Shown: positions 25,736-33,995, counted from the stretch's first letter. The stretch: 64,000 nucleotides of DNA from Pelomonas sp. Root405 (GCF_001425165.1 NZ_LMDU01000006.1:1-64000); one strand, 5' to 3'. Made by a program: numbers and translations. Notes: generated by a model not told the origin, from the sequence alone.

Positions 25736-26128
25736 ATGTCAGCTTCCACCCTGGACCAGCTCGCCCGCTGCGCTGCTCGGTCCCTGCAAGCCACCACCAA
25801 AGCCGAGCGCGCGTTCGCCCGGCTGCTCAAGATCGCTGAAAGCAGCGACTCCGGCCAGACGCGTCGCGTCGCCGCCTTCATCGCCGCCACGTACAACGGC
25901 CGGACGTTTCCGCTGGACGTCTTCGAGCTGCGCGCCGTCGACGTCGCCATCAGCGACGACATGTTGTGTTGCCTGGACGCACTGCGCTGGGCGCGTGCAG
26001 ACCTCTACACGCTGGTGCCCGATGGCGAAGCGCGCGTGCGCTCGGTCGTCCGGCGAGTGCGCAACCGCGCGGAAGTCACCGCGGACCTGGCGCGCTCAAG
26101 CCCCTTCGCCGCTGCCGAACACCGCTGA
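25736..26128 (+). CDS. DUF7673-like protein
   Basis: A 130-residue protein starting MSASTLDQLARCAARS after AGGAGATCACC, a strong ribosome-binding site. The core YNGRTFPLDVFELRAVDVAISDDM and CLDALRWARADLYTLV resembles small proteins regularly found next to DUF932 on ICEs and plasmids (annotated DUF7673, from memory). Function unknown. It follows DUF932 by 115 bases in the same direction and probably shares its transcript. Confidence 0.65.
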   Translation: MSASTLDQLARCAARSLQATTKAERAFARLLKIAESSDSGQTRRVAAFIAATYNGRTFPLDVFELRAVDVAISDDMLCCLDALRWARADLYTLVPDGEARVRSVVRRVRNRAEVTADLARSSPFAAAEHR

Positions 26129-26199
26129 CATCCCCGAGCGCGCTGGTGCCGACTGACCGCCGCGTCCGCAGAGCAGGCGACCCGCATCGCAGTGGTGAT

Positions 26200-26475
26200 T
26201 CAGCCGAACCAGACCGGCTGAAACGCTTCGTTCGCCTGGGTCCAGTCATCCATGCTGATCTCGCGCACCTCGACCCCCGACAGGAACATGACGCGCCGGT
26301 TGTGGGACTGCGTGCCGCTCATCTGGCGGGTGCAGCGCAGGATGCTGTCGCGGATCGCGTTGGCATCGGTCCGTTGCACATTGCGCGGGATCGGCTGGAT
26401 CTTCTCCAGAGAGCGCGTGAAGAGGCTGGGGAACTGGATGGCGCGGTGCGCGGCAGTGGTGACGACGGCTTGCAT
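26200..26475 (-). CDS. Hypothetical ICE/plasmid-type protein
   Basis: A 91-residue protein starting MQAVVTTAAHRAIQFPS. It has a good ribosome-binding site (CAGGAGCCGTC before the ATG). The middle NVQRTDANAIRDSILRCTRQMSG is hydrophilic and no known domain was recognised. It points opposite to its neighbours and ends 71 bases from the DUF7673-like gene, tail to tail. Confidence 0.6.
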   Translation of the reverse strand: MQAVVTTAAHRAIQFPSLFTRSLEKIQPIPRNVQRTDANAIRDSILRCTRQMSGTQSHNRRVMFLSGVEVREISMDDWTQANEAFQPVWFG

Positions 26476-26570
26476 GACGGCTCCTGGGGTGGGTGCTTTC
26501 GATGACGGTCAGTGTCTCGACCGCGGGTGTTTCAGGCCATCGCCCTTAAGGGGGAACTTGCTGACGGGTC

Positions 26571-26648
26571 TCCCCCTTTTGGGGGATGCGAGGGGGATGC
26601 GCCTAGCCATATCCCCCACCGTTCCCCCTTTGGGGTGATATCCCCCAC
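26571..26648. repeat. C-tract/G-tract hairpins and direct repeats
   Basis: TCCCCC-TTTT-GGGGGA at 26571-26586 is a perfect short hairpin. The 11-mer ATATCCCCCAC occurs at 26609-26619 and 26638-26648, with CCCC-TTT-GGGG between. The block lies between two divergent genes (26475 and 26692) and may hold operator sites or a transcription end. Confidence 0.5.
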
Positions 26649-26691
26649 ACCGGCTGGCGCCGAGACTGGCTCCATCGAAACAGGAGCCGAC

Positions 26692-26877
26692 ATGAACTCT
26701 CTCTCCAATGCGCCGACCGCCGATGATTCCTGGGCCAGCGCCGTCTTGCTCAGCATCACCCTGGGCCAGCTGCGTGAGTGGCAGTCGGAAGCCGCGCGGC
26801 ACGTTGTCACCATGCCGAAGGCTGACGAGGAGGCCTGGGAAGGCACAGAAATCGATATCCGCCGGACGGTGCTGTGA
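26692..26877 (+). CDS. Small hypothetical protein, paralog 1
   Basis: A 61-residue protein starting MNSLSNAPTADDSW with CAGGAG eight bases upstream. It ends AWEGTEIDIRRTVL. The closing W-E-x-T-x-x-D-x-R pattern is shared with the next gene, whose start overlaps this stop. The pattern suggests a duplicated small family or a two-subunit unit. Function unknown. Confidence 0.6.
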   Translation: MNSLSNAPTADDSWASAVLLSITLGQLREWQSEAARHVVTMPKADEEAWEGTEIDIRRTVL

Positions 26878-27065
26878 AGCTCGCCGACTTGGCCCAGGCC
26901 TCCGTCCAGCAGCTGCGCGAGGCCATCCGGCGTGTGACATTGGCAAACGTCCCCGTCGCTGACCAACTCGACGAAGACGAGTTCCTTGCGGGCGTCGTCG
27001 TCACCGATTCGAGCTGGGCGGATTGGGAGGAGACAAACTTCGACGTGCGCCAGATCACTGGCTGA
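26874..27065 (+). CDS. Small hypothetical protein, paralog 2
   Basis: A 63-residue protein with a GTG start overlapping the stop of the preceding gene. It contains ASVQQLREAIRRVTLANVP and ends SWADWEETNFDVRQITG, sharing W-E-x-T-x-x-D-x-R and the internal QLRE helix with its neighbour. Translational coupling suggests they are made in equal amounts. Confidence 0.6.
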   Translation: MKLADLAQASVQQLREAIRRVTLANVPVADQLDEDEFLAGVVVTDSSWADWEETNFDVRQITG

Positions 27066-27152
27066 AGGTGGGCGTCCGCAAACAGCGCGCATATCGCATC
27101 GCTGGGCCGCGCGTGGCCGAGGTGCTCACTGGATAGCGATTCCAGTCGATAG

Positions 27153-27177
27153 ACTCCAACCATAACTATGTTGGAGT
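27153..27177 (+). promoter_or_regulatory. Inverted repeat covering the hns ribosome-binding site
   Basis: ACTCCAAC (27153-27160), a nine-base loop and GTTGGAGT (27170-27177) form a perfect eight-base-pair stem. The right arm contains GGAG, the ribosome-binding site, seven bases before the ATG at 27183. If transcribed, the hairpin would hide it. As DNA it could be an operator, for example for autorepression. Confidence 0.6.
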
Positions 27178-27182
27178 TGTGA

Positions 27183-27752
27183 ATGGCAAAGTCCCTCGCG
27201 AAACTGAACGAGCAAATCGCAAGGCTTCAAAAAGAAGTCGAGTCGATTCAGTCGACCGTCATCGCGCGCATCAAGCGCGAGATTGCACAGCACGGTCTCA
27301 CTGCGGAGCACCTTTTTGGCTCGACAGACGGCACGGTTGTCAGCAATGGCCGCAAGACTGCCGCGAGCACCAAGGCCAGCACAGCCAAGAAACCTGGTAC
27401 CACCAAGCCAGCGAAGTACGCCGACGATCAGGGCAACAGCTGGCATGGCATTGGCAAGCGCCCTCAGTGGATTCGCGAGGCGCTGGATGCAGGTCATGCA
27501 CTCGAAAGCTTCCTCGTGTCGTCAATGAAGGCAGCGGCAAAGAAGCCGACTGCGACGGTCACCCCGGCTTCGAAGACGGCAAAGAAGAGCGTCACCAGGA
27601 AGAAGGCAGCACCTGCCAAGAAGGCGACCAAAGCGGCCGCTGCCGCGAAGACACCCGTCAAGAAGGCCGTCAAGGCTGCTCCCGTGAAGAAAGCTGCAGG
27701 AAAGAAGCCGACGAAGGCGAACGCCGATCTGGCGCCGTCCGCAGAGGCTTGA
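27183..27752 (+). CDS. H-NS-family protein with histone-H1-like tail
   Basis: A 189-residue nucleoid protein. It has an N-terminal coiled-coil dimerisation helix (LAKLNEQIARLQKEVESIQ), a central H-NS DNA-binding motif (KYADDQGNSWHGIGKRPQWI, the Burkholderiales form of the xenogeneic-silencing loop) and a C-terminal tail of about 90 residues of Lys/Ala/Pro repeats such as KKATKAAAAAKTPVKKA, like histone H1. H-NS homologs encoded on mobile DNA often silence their own element. The hairpin over its ribosome-binding site suggests controlled expression. Confidence 0.85.
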   Translation: MAKSLAKLNEQIARLQKEVESIQSTVIARIKREIAQHGLTAEHLFGSTDGTVVSNGRKTAASTKASTAKKPGTTKPAKYADDQGNSWHGIGKRPQWIREALDAGHALESFLVSSMKAAAKKPTATVTPASKTAKKSVTRKKAAPAKKATKAAAAAKTPVKKAVKAAPVKKAAGKKPTKANADLAPSAEA

Positions 27753-28277
27753 CGTTGGGGTCCACCAGCTCGCCGCGAACGGCAGCACGCCCGTCTATGT
27801 TGGCAAGACTCGTGTGAGTCTTGCCAGCTCCGGCGAGACAGGCCCAGCGACCGCCCGGCACCGGCGTTGCCTTTTGCGCAAGCGCTGGGCGCGGCGCTTC
27901 GAATCGCGAATCGCAGTGCCTTTTTCAACTTAGTGAATCTGCCGACTTCAGTTGAGGCGTGTCGACAATGGTCGATCCCTCCTATGGAACCGGGTCGAAT
28001 CGTCAACTTCCTCATCGCAGCGATTCAACTTAGTTGGACTCACGGGCTGAACGTGGTGGCCGGCCTCGAGCGGGTTGAGAAGCCACTGGCAACGGCTGCT
28101 CGACGCTGGTTGCTGTCGCTCGCGGCGGGCCTGCCGGGCGACCGCTTCCTGACCTAAGGCAAACGAGGGGTCGAAGTCAAAGTTTCGAACTCGCCCGCCG
28201 GTGAGCCAAGGCCATGCAAACCGGGCTGGCATGCTGATTGCCCAATGACTGTCCCTTACCTCTACCGGAGACTGGTC
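27753..28277. other. Intergenic region after hns
   Basis: No supported gene in about 520 bases. The repeated AGACTCGTGTGAGTCTTGCC segment near 27807 can form a short hairpin (AAGACTC/GAGTCTT) that could end hns transcription. The promoter of the repeat-protein gene lies at the right side. Confidence 0.4.
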
Positions 28278-28649
28278 ATGTCAAAGCACCTTCTCGTTAT
28301 GATCGCTGTAGCCGCGCTGGCAACAACTGCAGCGGCTCAGACCGCCACGACCCCTGTTGGCCGCGCGGCGAGTGCCGCAGTGACTCCCGGCGACCAAAAC
28401 ATGGGGCGCAATCCGGATAACCGCACCGGTGGACTGATGGGCAGCGATACCAATGCCAACTCAGCTTCTACAAGCGCCGGCCGTGCAGCCAAGGCTGCCG
28501 TGACACCAGGCGACCAGGACATGGGCCGCAATCCGAATAACCGCAGCGGCGGCCTGATGGGTGCCGACCGCACCGCGGCCGAGGGCGCGACCACCACGTC
28601 CAACGGGTCTAACTACGCCATGCGCGCGCCGCGTACTGACCGCAACTGA
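28278..28649 (+). CDS. Secreted protein with two 28-residue repeats
   Basis: A 123-residue protein starting MSKHLLVMIAVAALATTAAAQ, a clear Sec signal peptide, with GGAGA upstream. The mature part holds two imperfect repeats at residues 28-55 and 68-95 (period 40). Each reads GRAA.AAVTPGDQ.MGRNP and ends GGLMG, and they differ at only four positions. The rest is Thr/Ser/Asn-rich linker. No known domain; a disordered periplasmic or surface protein is likely. Confidence 0.65.
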   Translation: MSKHLLVMIAVAALATTAAAQTATTPVGRAASAAVTPGDQNMGRNPDNRTGGLMGSDTNANSASTSAGRAAKAAVTPGDQDMGRNPNNRSGGLMGADRTAAEGATTTSNGSNYAMRAPRTDRN

Positions 28650-29091
28650 ACTCCTGAGCGAAGACAATCAGCTGACGTAAGACCGCACGGTCGGTAGGCA
28701 GTGCCGCAAGGCCTGCCGACTGTTCTGTGCGGTCGAGCGCTCTGATCGTCAAACCTTTTGCGGCTGACCGTCGTTATTGGCCACCAGGTCGACCGGCGGC
28801 TCCCGTTGCACAGCCGTGCCTCAGTGACCGGATGCCGGCTTAAGGCTGCCACCGACGTTCGTGCGTGCTTATCAAACGGCAGCTATCCGCTGTCAAACCG
28901 GTCGCTGCGGCTGCAATAAGGCACGACGGAAAGCAGGGGTTCAACGCCAAGCGACCGGACCGGGCGGCTCGCTACCAAGAGGCTCCACTCAGGCGTGGGC
29001 CGATCCAGAATTTTGCTTCCCAAATGCGGTCGGATTACCCCGGACCGCGCGGACGAATAGGGTCACGATGTTTGGCGCCTAAGCTGGACGT
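28650..29091. other. Intergenic, no gene seen
   Basis: About 440 bases with no supported gene. An inverted pair CGCACGGTCGG...CCGACTGTTCTGTGCGG near 28683-28733 may form a terminator-like hairpin for the upstream gene. Confidence 0.3.
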
Positions 29092-29523
29092 TCAAGGCTT
29101 ACGAAGCCGAGATTCCGCATTCACGTAAGCGTAGGTCGCGCGTTGGCGCGCTAAGGCAACTTGGCACAACTGTTCAAGCCGTGGTGTCGATATAGGCTTG
29201 AGCAGGTGGCTATCGAACCCTGCTGCAAGTGATCGAGCCCTGTCTTCTTCGCGGCTCCAGCCTGTGATGGCAGCGATGTAAACACCGTCGCCCTTCAGCG
29301 TTCGGATCTGGTGGCAAGCCTGGAAACCGTCGACGACCGGCAGCTCAAGGTCAAGAAGTATCAGCGCGGGATTGAACTCGCTCACGACCGCGACGATGTT
29401 GGTCGCGTCATGCTCAACTTTGGCCTCCGCCCCGTCGAACGCCAGGAGGACCGCCAACGACTCTGCGGCGTCGTCATTGTCGTCAACGACGAGCACCCTG
29501 AGACCCAGAAGAGGTTTAGCCAC
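29092..29523 (-). CDS. Single-domain response regulator (CheY-like)
   Basis: A 143-residue receiver with no output domain. LRVLVVDDNDD supplies the acidic pocket, ILLDLELPVVDG the phosphoryl-accepting Asp, ITGWS the switch Thr/Ser and LKP the conserved Lys. Similar receivers are often the C-terminal part of hybrid kinases or stand alone. About 700 bases upstream on the same strand is the start of a truncated membrane sensor, so it may be what remains of a two-component locus (inference). Confidence 0.82.
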   Translation of the reverse strand: MAKPLLGLRVLVVDDNDDAAESLAVLLAFDGAEAKVEHDATNIVAVVSEFNPALILLDLELPVVDGFQACHQIRTLKGDGVYIAAITGWSREEDRARSLAAGFDSHLLKPISTPRLEQLCQVALARQRATYAYVNAESRLRKP

Positions 29524-29791
29524 ACGAAACCATACTGCCTCTTTCCGCCAGAGTTCAGGTCATTTCATGTTGGGGAGGGGTTGCGGCTCAGCACTTCCGC
29601 CTTCCGCTCTCTCGCGCGGAAGCTACCGGCGAACCGCTAGCCCTGCCGCGGCCGTTGCTGCCTACGGACTTCAAGCCTGCCTTCGCTGTCCGCGCTGACC
29701 GCTGCGCGCTCCACCTTGATCTGGGCCCGGCGAGGCCAGCCCATCATGGACCAGCACTGCGAATCTACCTTGCCCCGCCCAGCAACTCACG

Positions 29792-30112
29792 ATGGTGTTT
29801 GTGGGTCAGACGGTGCGCAGGAACAGGAATCTCGAACTGCTGGCGGCAGCGGTCCGCACAGCGAACGCAAGGTACAGGGAAACTTGCCGCTTGATGTTCA
29901 TGTGCGCAGTGGATGACTCACCTCTTTCGAGTGAGATCGGTGCGGAGTTACGGCGGGCCTCCGACGAGGTTGCTAAAGCCGTACACGCTCTCCTGCAAGA
30001 GGCGCAATTGCTGGCGGAGGACACCAGCATTCAACCAGGCGCAGCAGGGAGGCTGAAGCGGCACCGGTCGGCAGCTTCAGCGGTGCGACCAGAAAGATCA
30101 AGAAGCAATTAG
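29792..30112 (+). CDS. Hypothetical protein, weakly supported
   Basis: A 106-residue frame with a plausible helical middle (SSEIGAELRRASDEVAKAVHALLQEAQLLAED). The start lacks a good ribosome-binding site and the C-terminus is Arg/Ser-rich. It resembles small regulator-associated proteins only in composition. It may be a remnant. Confidence 0.3.
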   Translation: MVFVGQTVRRNRNLELLAAAVRTANARYRETCRLMFMCAVDDSPLSSEIGAELRRASDEVAKAVHALLQEAQLLAEDTSIQPGAAGRLKRHRSAASAVRPERSRSN

Positions 30113-30233
30113 GCGCTGCAGGCGCGCTGTTCCTCAACGACAGGATGCAGGCTTATGAACACGTCTGGCGAGCGTCCGCTTGTTTGGTCGCCAGCTGCCT
30201 TCCGCCACGATGGCTCAGAACGACAGCAACCGT

Positions 30234-30374
30234 TCAGGTACCGACATCCGAAACCGTTTTCTGGGTGTCGCGGTAGACCTTAACTGCAGCGGCGAGGGAG
30301 ACGAGAAAAATTGGGCCGAGGACGGTCACAACCAAAAGCGCGAGCCGACCCGTGATGGCGCTGGGAAGTTGCAT
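30234..30374 (-). pseudogene. N-terminal fragment of a membrane sensor kinase
   Basis: Reads MQLPSAITGRLALLVVTVLG, then PIFLVSLAAAVKVYRDTQKTV and stops. This is the typical first membrane helix of sensor histidine kinases with an extracytoplasmic N-terminal sensor. Nothing downstream on the minus strand continues it, so it is a truncated remnant. The assignment is by pattern only. Confidence 0.4.
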
Positions 30375-30764
30375 GCGGTTGCCAGAAGAGGATTGCGACG
30401 ACGTTCGAGTATGACGGCCGAGCAGACCCCGGCCGGTGGACGAGCCAGCTAAACCCATCGCCAGCGATTGAGATTTTTCGGATATTTCTCGGATCCTTGT
30501 CATCAATTTACCGAGCTTTTGACGCGAACTTTTCGCGTTCTTTTCATCTGCCGTGCTCGGCGAATGCGACGCACATTCACAGGGGGTGTGAAGCGAAGAG
30601 GTAGAGGCCTAGTGCAGGATAGGCTGAGTGCCGGCATTTGGACGCCATCCTCGGCGGCTTGCTGGCGGGGGCGTCGGGTGGCACGACGTCGACAAGAAGC
30701 GGAATCTTGCCAAGTCAGTGACGGTACCTGCCCTCGTCGGGCGTTATGAAGGTGCTGACTCCAA

Positions 30765-30801
30765 CAAATAAAGACCGTCGGGACCAAATAAAGACCGTCG
30801 G
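30765..30801. repeat. Two 17-base repeats at 20-base period
   Basis: CAAATAAAGACCGTCGG occurs at 30765-30781 and 30785-30801, perfectly. Spacing is two helical turns. The sequence is AT-richer than its surroundings and lies in decayed DNA. It resembles the internal repeats of transposon ends, such as IS21-type multiple terminal repeats. Confidence 0.6.
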
Positions 30802-30960
30802 TGATTTTCCGCACTGTGGGAGTCAGAGCGCTTTGGCGCTCGTGAGGCGTTAAAGAAGACTGGCGGCTGACCATGGCGCCGGCTGAGCAGGTCACCCCGT
30901 CCAAAGCGGCGATTCGCTTTCAGAGGTCGGTAAAGGACGTGGGCATGTGTTCTCGACAAT

Positions 30961-30994
30961 TAGAGTCGCAAACAGGTCAATAGAGTCGTAAACA
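30961..30994. repeat. Second pair of repeats at 20-base period
   Basis: TAGAGTCGCAAACA at 30961-30974 and TAGAGTCGTAAACA at 30981-30994 differ at one base. A partial third copy, GTCGTAAACA, lies near 31045. Same 20-base period as the unrelated repeat pair 180 bases to the left. It probably marks an end of a lost or remote insertion element. Confidence 0.6.
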
Positions 30995-31059
30995 ACGACT
31001 GCGTTTTGGCGAGGCAATTTCGAATGCGGCGGCCAGCCCCATATGTCGTAAACAGCGGG

Positions 31060-31618
31060 CGCGAGTCGGTGCCGATCGAGCACCATTCTTGGCCCTGAAC
31101 CGTTCGAACGCTGGACGCAATGCGGGAGCGTGCTGTTCGCACTCGGGCGGATGACTGGCCTTGGGCTTGAGCATTTATCGGAGCGCGAGGGCACTTTTTG
31201 GAATGGAGCCATGCGGACAGCGCTCTTCCTGAGCGCAGCTGCGAGCTTGTTGGGCCTATCGGAGAGTTGCAAGCGTTCAAGACGCTTGCGCACACCCTAG
31301 TTTTTGTTCGCAAGCTCAATAAGGATTTCCGAAAGGACCGCCGCCGGCCGACGGCGCCGGAACACGTTGCGATCTTCTAGGGGCATGCGGTCTGCCTACC
31401 GGAACTCGAAGCGACAACCGGGGGCGTCGAGGAGGTGATTGGCTGCTGCATGCTGAAGATGGACTTCGGCTAAGCAGTGCGCGCTCTAGCAGCGCGCCCA
31501 ATCCATTCTTTCCAGCGCAGTTGACGGTCAATCCACCTGGGCGCCGATTGCATTTACCGTCGAAGTAGACCACCACCTGCTTGGACGTGAATTGGGCGTG
31601 TAGAGCGCAGTGCGTTCA
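31060..31618. other. Gene-poor, degenerate stretch
   Basis: No gene is supported. Short open frames on both strands lack ribosome-binding sites and recognisable motifs. Confidence 0.35.
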
Positions 31619-32227
31619 CTACGGCGATGGCGAAACCGAGCCTTCGCCACGTGGCCAGCTTGACAGCGCTTGATCGGCAATAGCGTCTAGTTTCTCCCTG
31701 CTGAAGCCGGCCTTTGCCTGAACCGCCATGCCGTGGGTGACCGCGCAAAGGTAGGAAGCCAGCACAGCGCTGTTCGCGCTAGCCGGCAGGTCGCCCTCGC
31801 GTCGTGCTCGTTCAAGGCGCTTTGTCAACCTCGCCTCGGCTTCCGCTCGCGCGTCTATCAATGACAGGCGCACAGGTTCCGCATCGTCCGAGCCCGCTAG
31901 TACGCCGTGAATTCCCAGGCAACCTGTCTGCTCAGGGTTGCGTGTTGTCACTTCGGCCGCGCCGTGAAGGATGTGCGCTGCGACTTCGCGCGAAGTCGGC
32001 AACTCCAGCGCTGCATCGAAGAACGCTAGCTCGCGCTCGTAGTAGCGGTCCAGGGCCTGGCGAAACAACGCTTCCTTGTTGCCGAACGCAGCGTACAGAG
32101 CCGGACGCTCGACACCGATTGCCTGCGTCAGGTCGCTATAAGACGCCCCCTCGTAGCCCTTGCTCCAGAACACACAAAGGGCTGCGTCAAGTGCTTGATC
32201 GACATCGAACTGACGGTGACGGCCCAT
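31619..32227 (-). CDS. TetR-family transcriptional regulator
   Basis: A 202-residue TetR repressor. The HTH runs MGRHRQFDVDQALDAALCVF, WSKGYEGASYSDLTQAIGV and RPALYAAFGNKEALF. The C-terminal ligand domain includes EQTGCLGIHG, a segment typical of the YcdC/AcrR-type subgroup that controls nearby oxidoreductases. ATG at 32227 is preferred (GGAAG upstream); the in-frame GTG three codons earlier is less likely. It is divergent from an SDR gene across a 150-base gap with a 28-base palindrome, probably its operator. Confidence 0.88.
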   Translation of the reverse strand: MGRHRQFDVDQALDAALCVFWSKGYEGASYSDLTQAIGVERPALYAAFGNKEALFRQALDRYYERELAFFDAALELPTSREVAAHILHGAAEVTTRNPEQTGCLGIHGVLAGSDDAEPVRLSLIDARAEAEARLTKRLERARREGDLPASANSAVLASYLCAVTHGMAVQAKAGFSREKLDAIADQALSSWPRGEGSVSPSP

Positions 32228-32296
32228 AGCTTCCACTCGTTAGGTTTTTTTCGTAACGACCGATATTAAATCGCTTGACGACCCACGTCAAATTGC

Positions 32297-32324
32297 ATAA
32301 CGTCCGTTACGTAACTGTCGTTAT
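32297..32324. promoter_or_regulatory. 28-base palindrome, probable TetR operator
   Basis: Symmetric about the centre of GTTAC|GTAAC (32306-32315) with outer arms ATAACG and CGTTAT; 12 of 14 half-site positions match. A further related half, CGTAACGAC, lies at 32252. It sits between the tetR and SDR starts, where it could repress both. Confidence 0.65.
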
Positions 32325-32377
32325 GAAATCGCCGCGTTCGGCGGTGGGCGCTCAGTTGCCGAAGGAAAGGATCTTTT

Positions 32378-33136
32378 ATGCAGCAGTCTTTGAAGGGCAA
32401 GGTCGCTCTCGTCACCGGTGGTTCTCGTGGACTGGGCGCCGCGACCGCACAGGCGCTGGCCGACCTGGGTGCAGACGTCGCCATCACATACGTCGCCTCA
32501 GCCGAAAAGGCCCAGGCGGTCGTGGAGAAGCTCCAGAACAAAGGGGTGCGGGCCTTGGCGATTCAAAGCGACCAGGCCGACACAGCGGCCGCCAAACCGA
32601 TGATCAGCCGTGTGGTCGAACACTTCGGCAAGCTTGACATCCTGGTCAACAACGCGGCCATCGCCGTGCAGGGCAAGACCGTCGACGACCCGATGCTTGA
32701 CACGGTCAACCTGGATCGCCAATGGCAGGTCAACGTACTGGGTACGGTTGCCGCGACGCGGGCAGCCGCACCGGTGCTGACCGACGGGGGGCGCATCGTA
32801 TTCATCGGCTCACTGTTTGGCACCCATGTGCCTTTCGCAGGAGCAGCTGACTATGCTGGGAGCAAAGCGGCGCTCATCGGCTACGCGAAAGGTGTTGCAC
32901 GCGACCTTGGCGGTCGCAACATCACCGTCAATGTCGTACAGCCAGGGGTGATGCCAACGGACATGGCAGCTGAAGTCCTGGGTGACGGCGTCCCTGAAGC
33001 GCTGCTGAACCTTCATCCGATTCGGCGCATCGCAACGCTGGAAGAGGTGGCGGCACTGGTCGCATTCCTCGTCGGGCCGACCGGGGCCTATATGACTGGC
33101 AGCGTCGTCGACGTCGCAGGCGGCTTGGCAATCTGA
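32378..33136 (+). CDS. Short-chain dehydrogenase/reductase
   Basis: A 252-residue classical SDR. VTGGSRGLGAATA is the TGxxxGxG cofactor motif, NNAAIA the NNAG-like motif, IGSLFG holds the catalytic Ser and YAGSKAAL the YxxxK catalytic pair. The end TGSVVDVAGGLAI is the usual C-terminus (tGs...vdGG). It is divergent from TetR and 18 bases before an F420-type reductase-like gene, so both reductases probably respond to the same inducer. Substrate unknown. Confidence 0.9.
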   Translation: MQQSLKGKVALVTGGSRGLGAATAQALADLGADVAITYVASAEKAQAVVEKLQNKGVRALAIQSDQADTAAAKPMISRVVEHFGKLDILVNNAAIAVQGKTVDDPMLDTVNLDRQWQVNVLGTVAATRAAAPVLTDGGRIVFIGSLFGTHVPFAGAADYAGSKAALIGYAKGVARDLGGRNITVNVVQPGVMPTDMAAEVLGDGVPEALLNLHPIRRIATLEEVAALVAFLVGPTGAYMTGSVVDVAGGLAI

Positions 33137-33154
33137 ACCGCCGAGGGCGTTCCA

Positions 33155-33823
33155 ATGAATACTCCATCCGCAATGGTCGTCGGCATCATCGGTGCGGGAG
33201 AAGTCGGCTCGCAGCTGGCTCGTGCCGCCATACAACTCGGCTACGAGGTTGTGATCGCGAACTCTCGCAAACCCGAAACGCTGCAAGGCCTCATCGAGGA
33301 ACTCGGACCCTCGGCGAGGGCCGCGACTGCGGCGGAGGCGGCTGCGGAAGGCGACTTCGTCGTCATTGCCGTGCCGCTTCAACTCGTCAACAACATGCCC
33401 GTCGATGAGCTGGCGGGTAAGGTCGTGCTCGACACCAACAACTACATGATCTGGCGAGATGGGCACTACGCCGAGATCGACGAAGGACGCAAGACGGTCT
33501 ATGAGTTGAGGCAGGAGCACCTGCCACGGTCAAAGGTAGTGCAGGCCTTCACTCACATCCAAGCACCCCGCATCACTACCGCGGGCCAACGTGCCGGTGC
33601 GCCTCGCCGTTTGGCCTTGCCTGTTTCGAGCAACTATCCCGAAGCCGTACAACTCGTCTCGTGGTTGTACGACCAACTCGGGTTCGACGCCGTAAACAAC
33701 AGTCCATTGAGCGAAGCCTGGCGGAGTGCGCCAGGTCAGCCAGCCTGGTCCGCGCTCCAACACCAAACCCGCGCGGAGCTTGAGGACAACTTGACCAAGG
33801 CGCGCCCGCTGCCTCCGCGTTGA
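33155..33823 (+). CDS. NADPH-dependent F420 reductase-like (NAD(P)-binding) protein
   Basis: A 222-residue Rossmann protein. GIIGAGEVGSQLARA is the GxGxxG motif and VVIANSRKPETL follows the pattern for NADP 2'-phosphate recognition (N-S-R). The middle FVVIAVPLQ and VVLDTNNYMIWRDG fit the F420-dependent NADP oxidoreductase-like family that is widespread in bacteria without F420. Probably reduces a small substrate with NADPH. Co-oriented with the SDR and likely in its operon. Confidence 0.8.
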   Translation: MNTPSAMVVGIIGAGEVGSQLARAAIQLGYEVVIANSRKPETLQGLIEELGPSARAATAAEAAAEGDFVVIAVPLQLVNNMPVDELAGKVVLDTNNYMIWRDGHYAEIDEGRKTVYELRQEHLPRSKVVQAFTHIQAPRITTAGQRAGAPRRLALPVSSNYPEAVQLVSWLYDQLGFDAVNNSPLSEAWRSAPGQPAWSALQHQTRAELEDNLTKARPLPPR

Positions 33824-33995
33824 ACCCAGGGCTTGTGAAGCGCGCTACCGTGAACCATGGTTCCCGTCAGGTGAAACGGGGTGCAGGCCGCGCTGCACTG
33901 CCGGCACTAGGCCGCTTTGATCTACAGCTACGGTTCGCCAAGACCCGATGCAGCTGAAGGAGAACAATTCCGAAACGCTTTCATCCAGTAGGGAA

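Noticed and set aside
27867-28157. A 96-residue frame after hns
   Set aside because: No ribosome-binding site and no domain; composition like neighbouring non-coding DNA.
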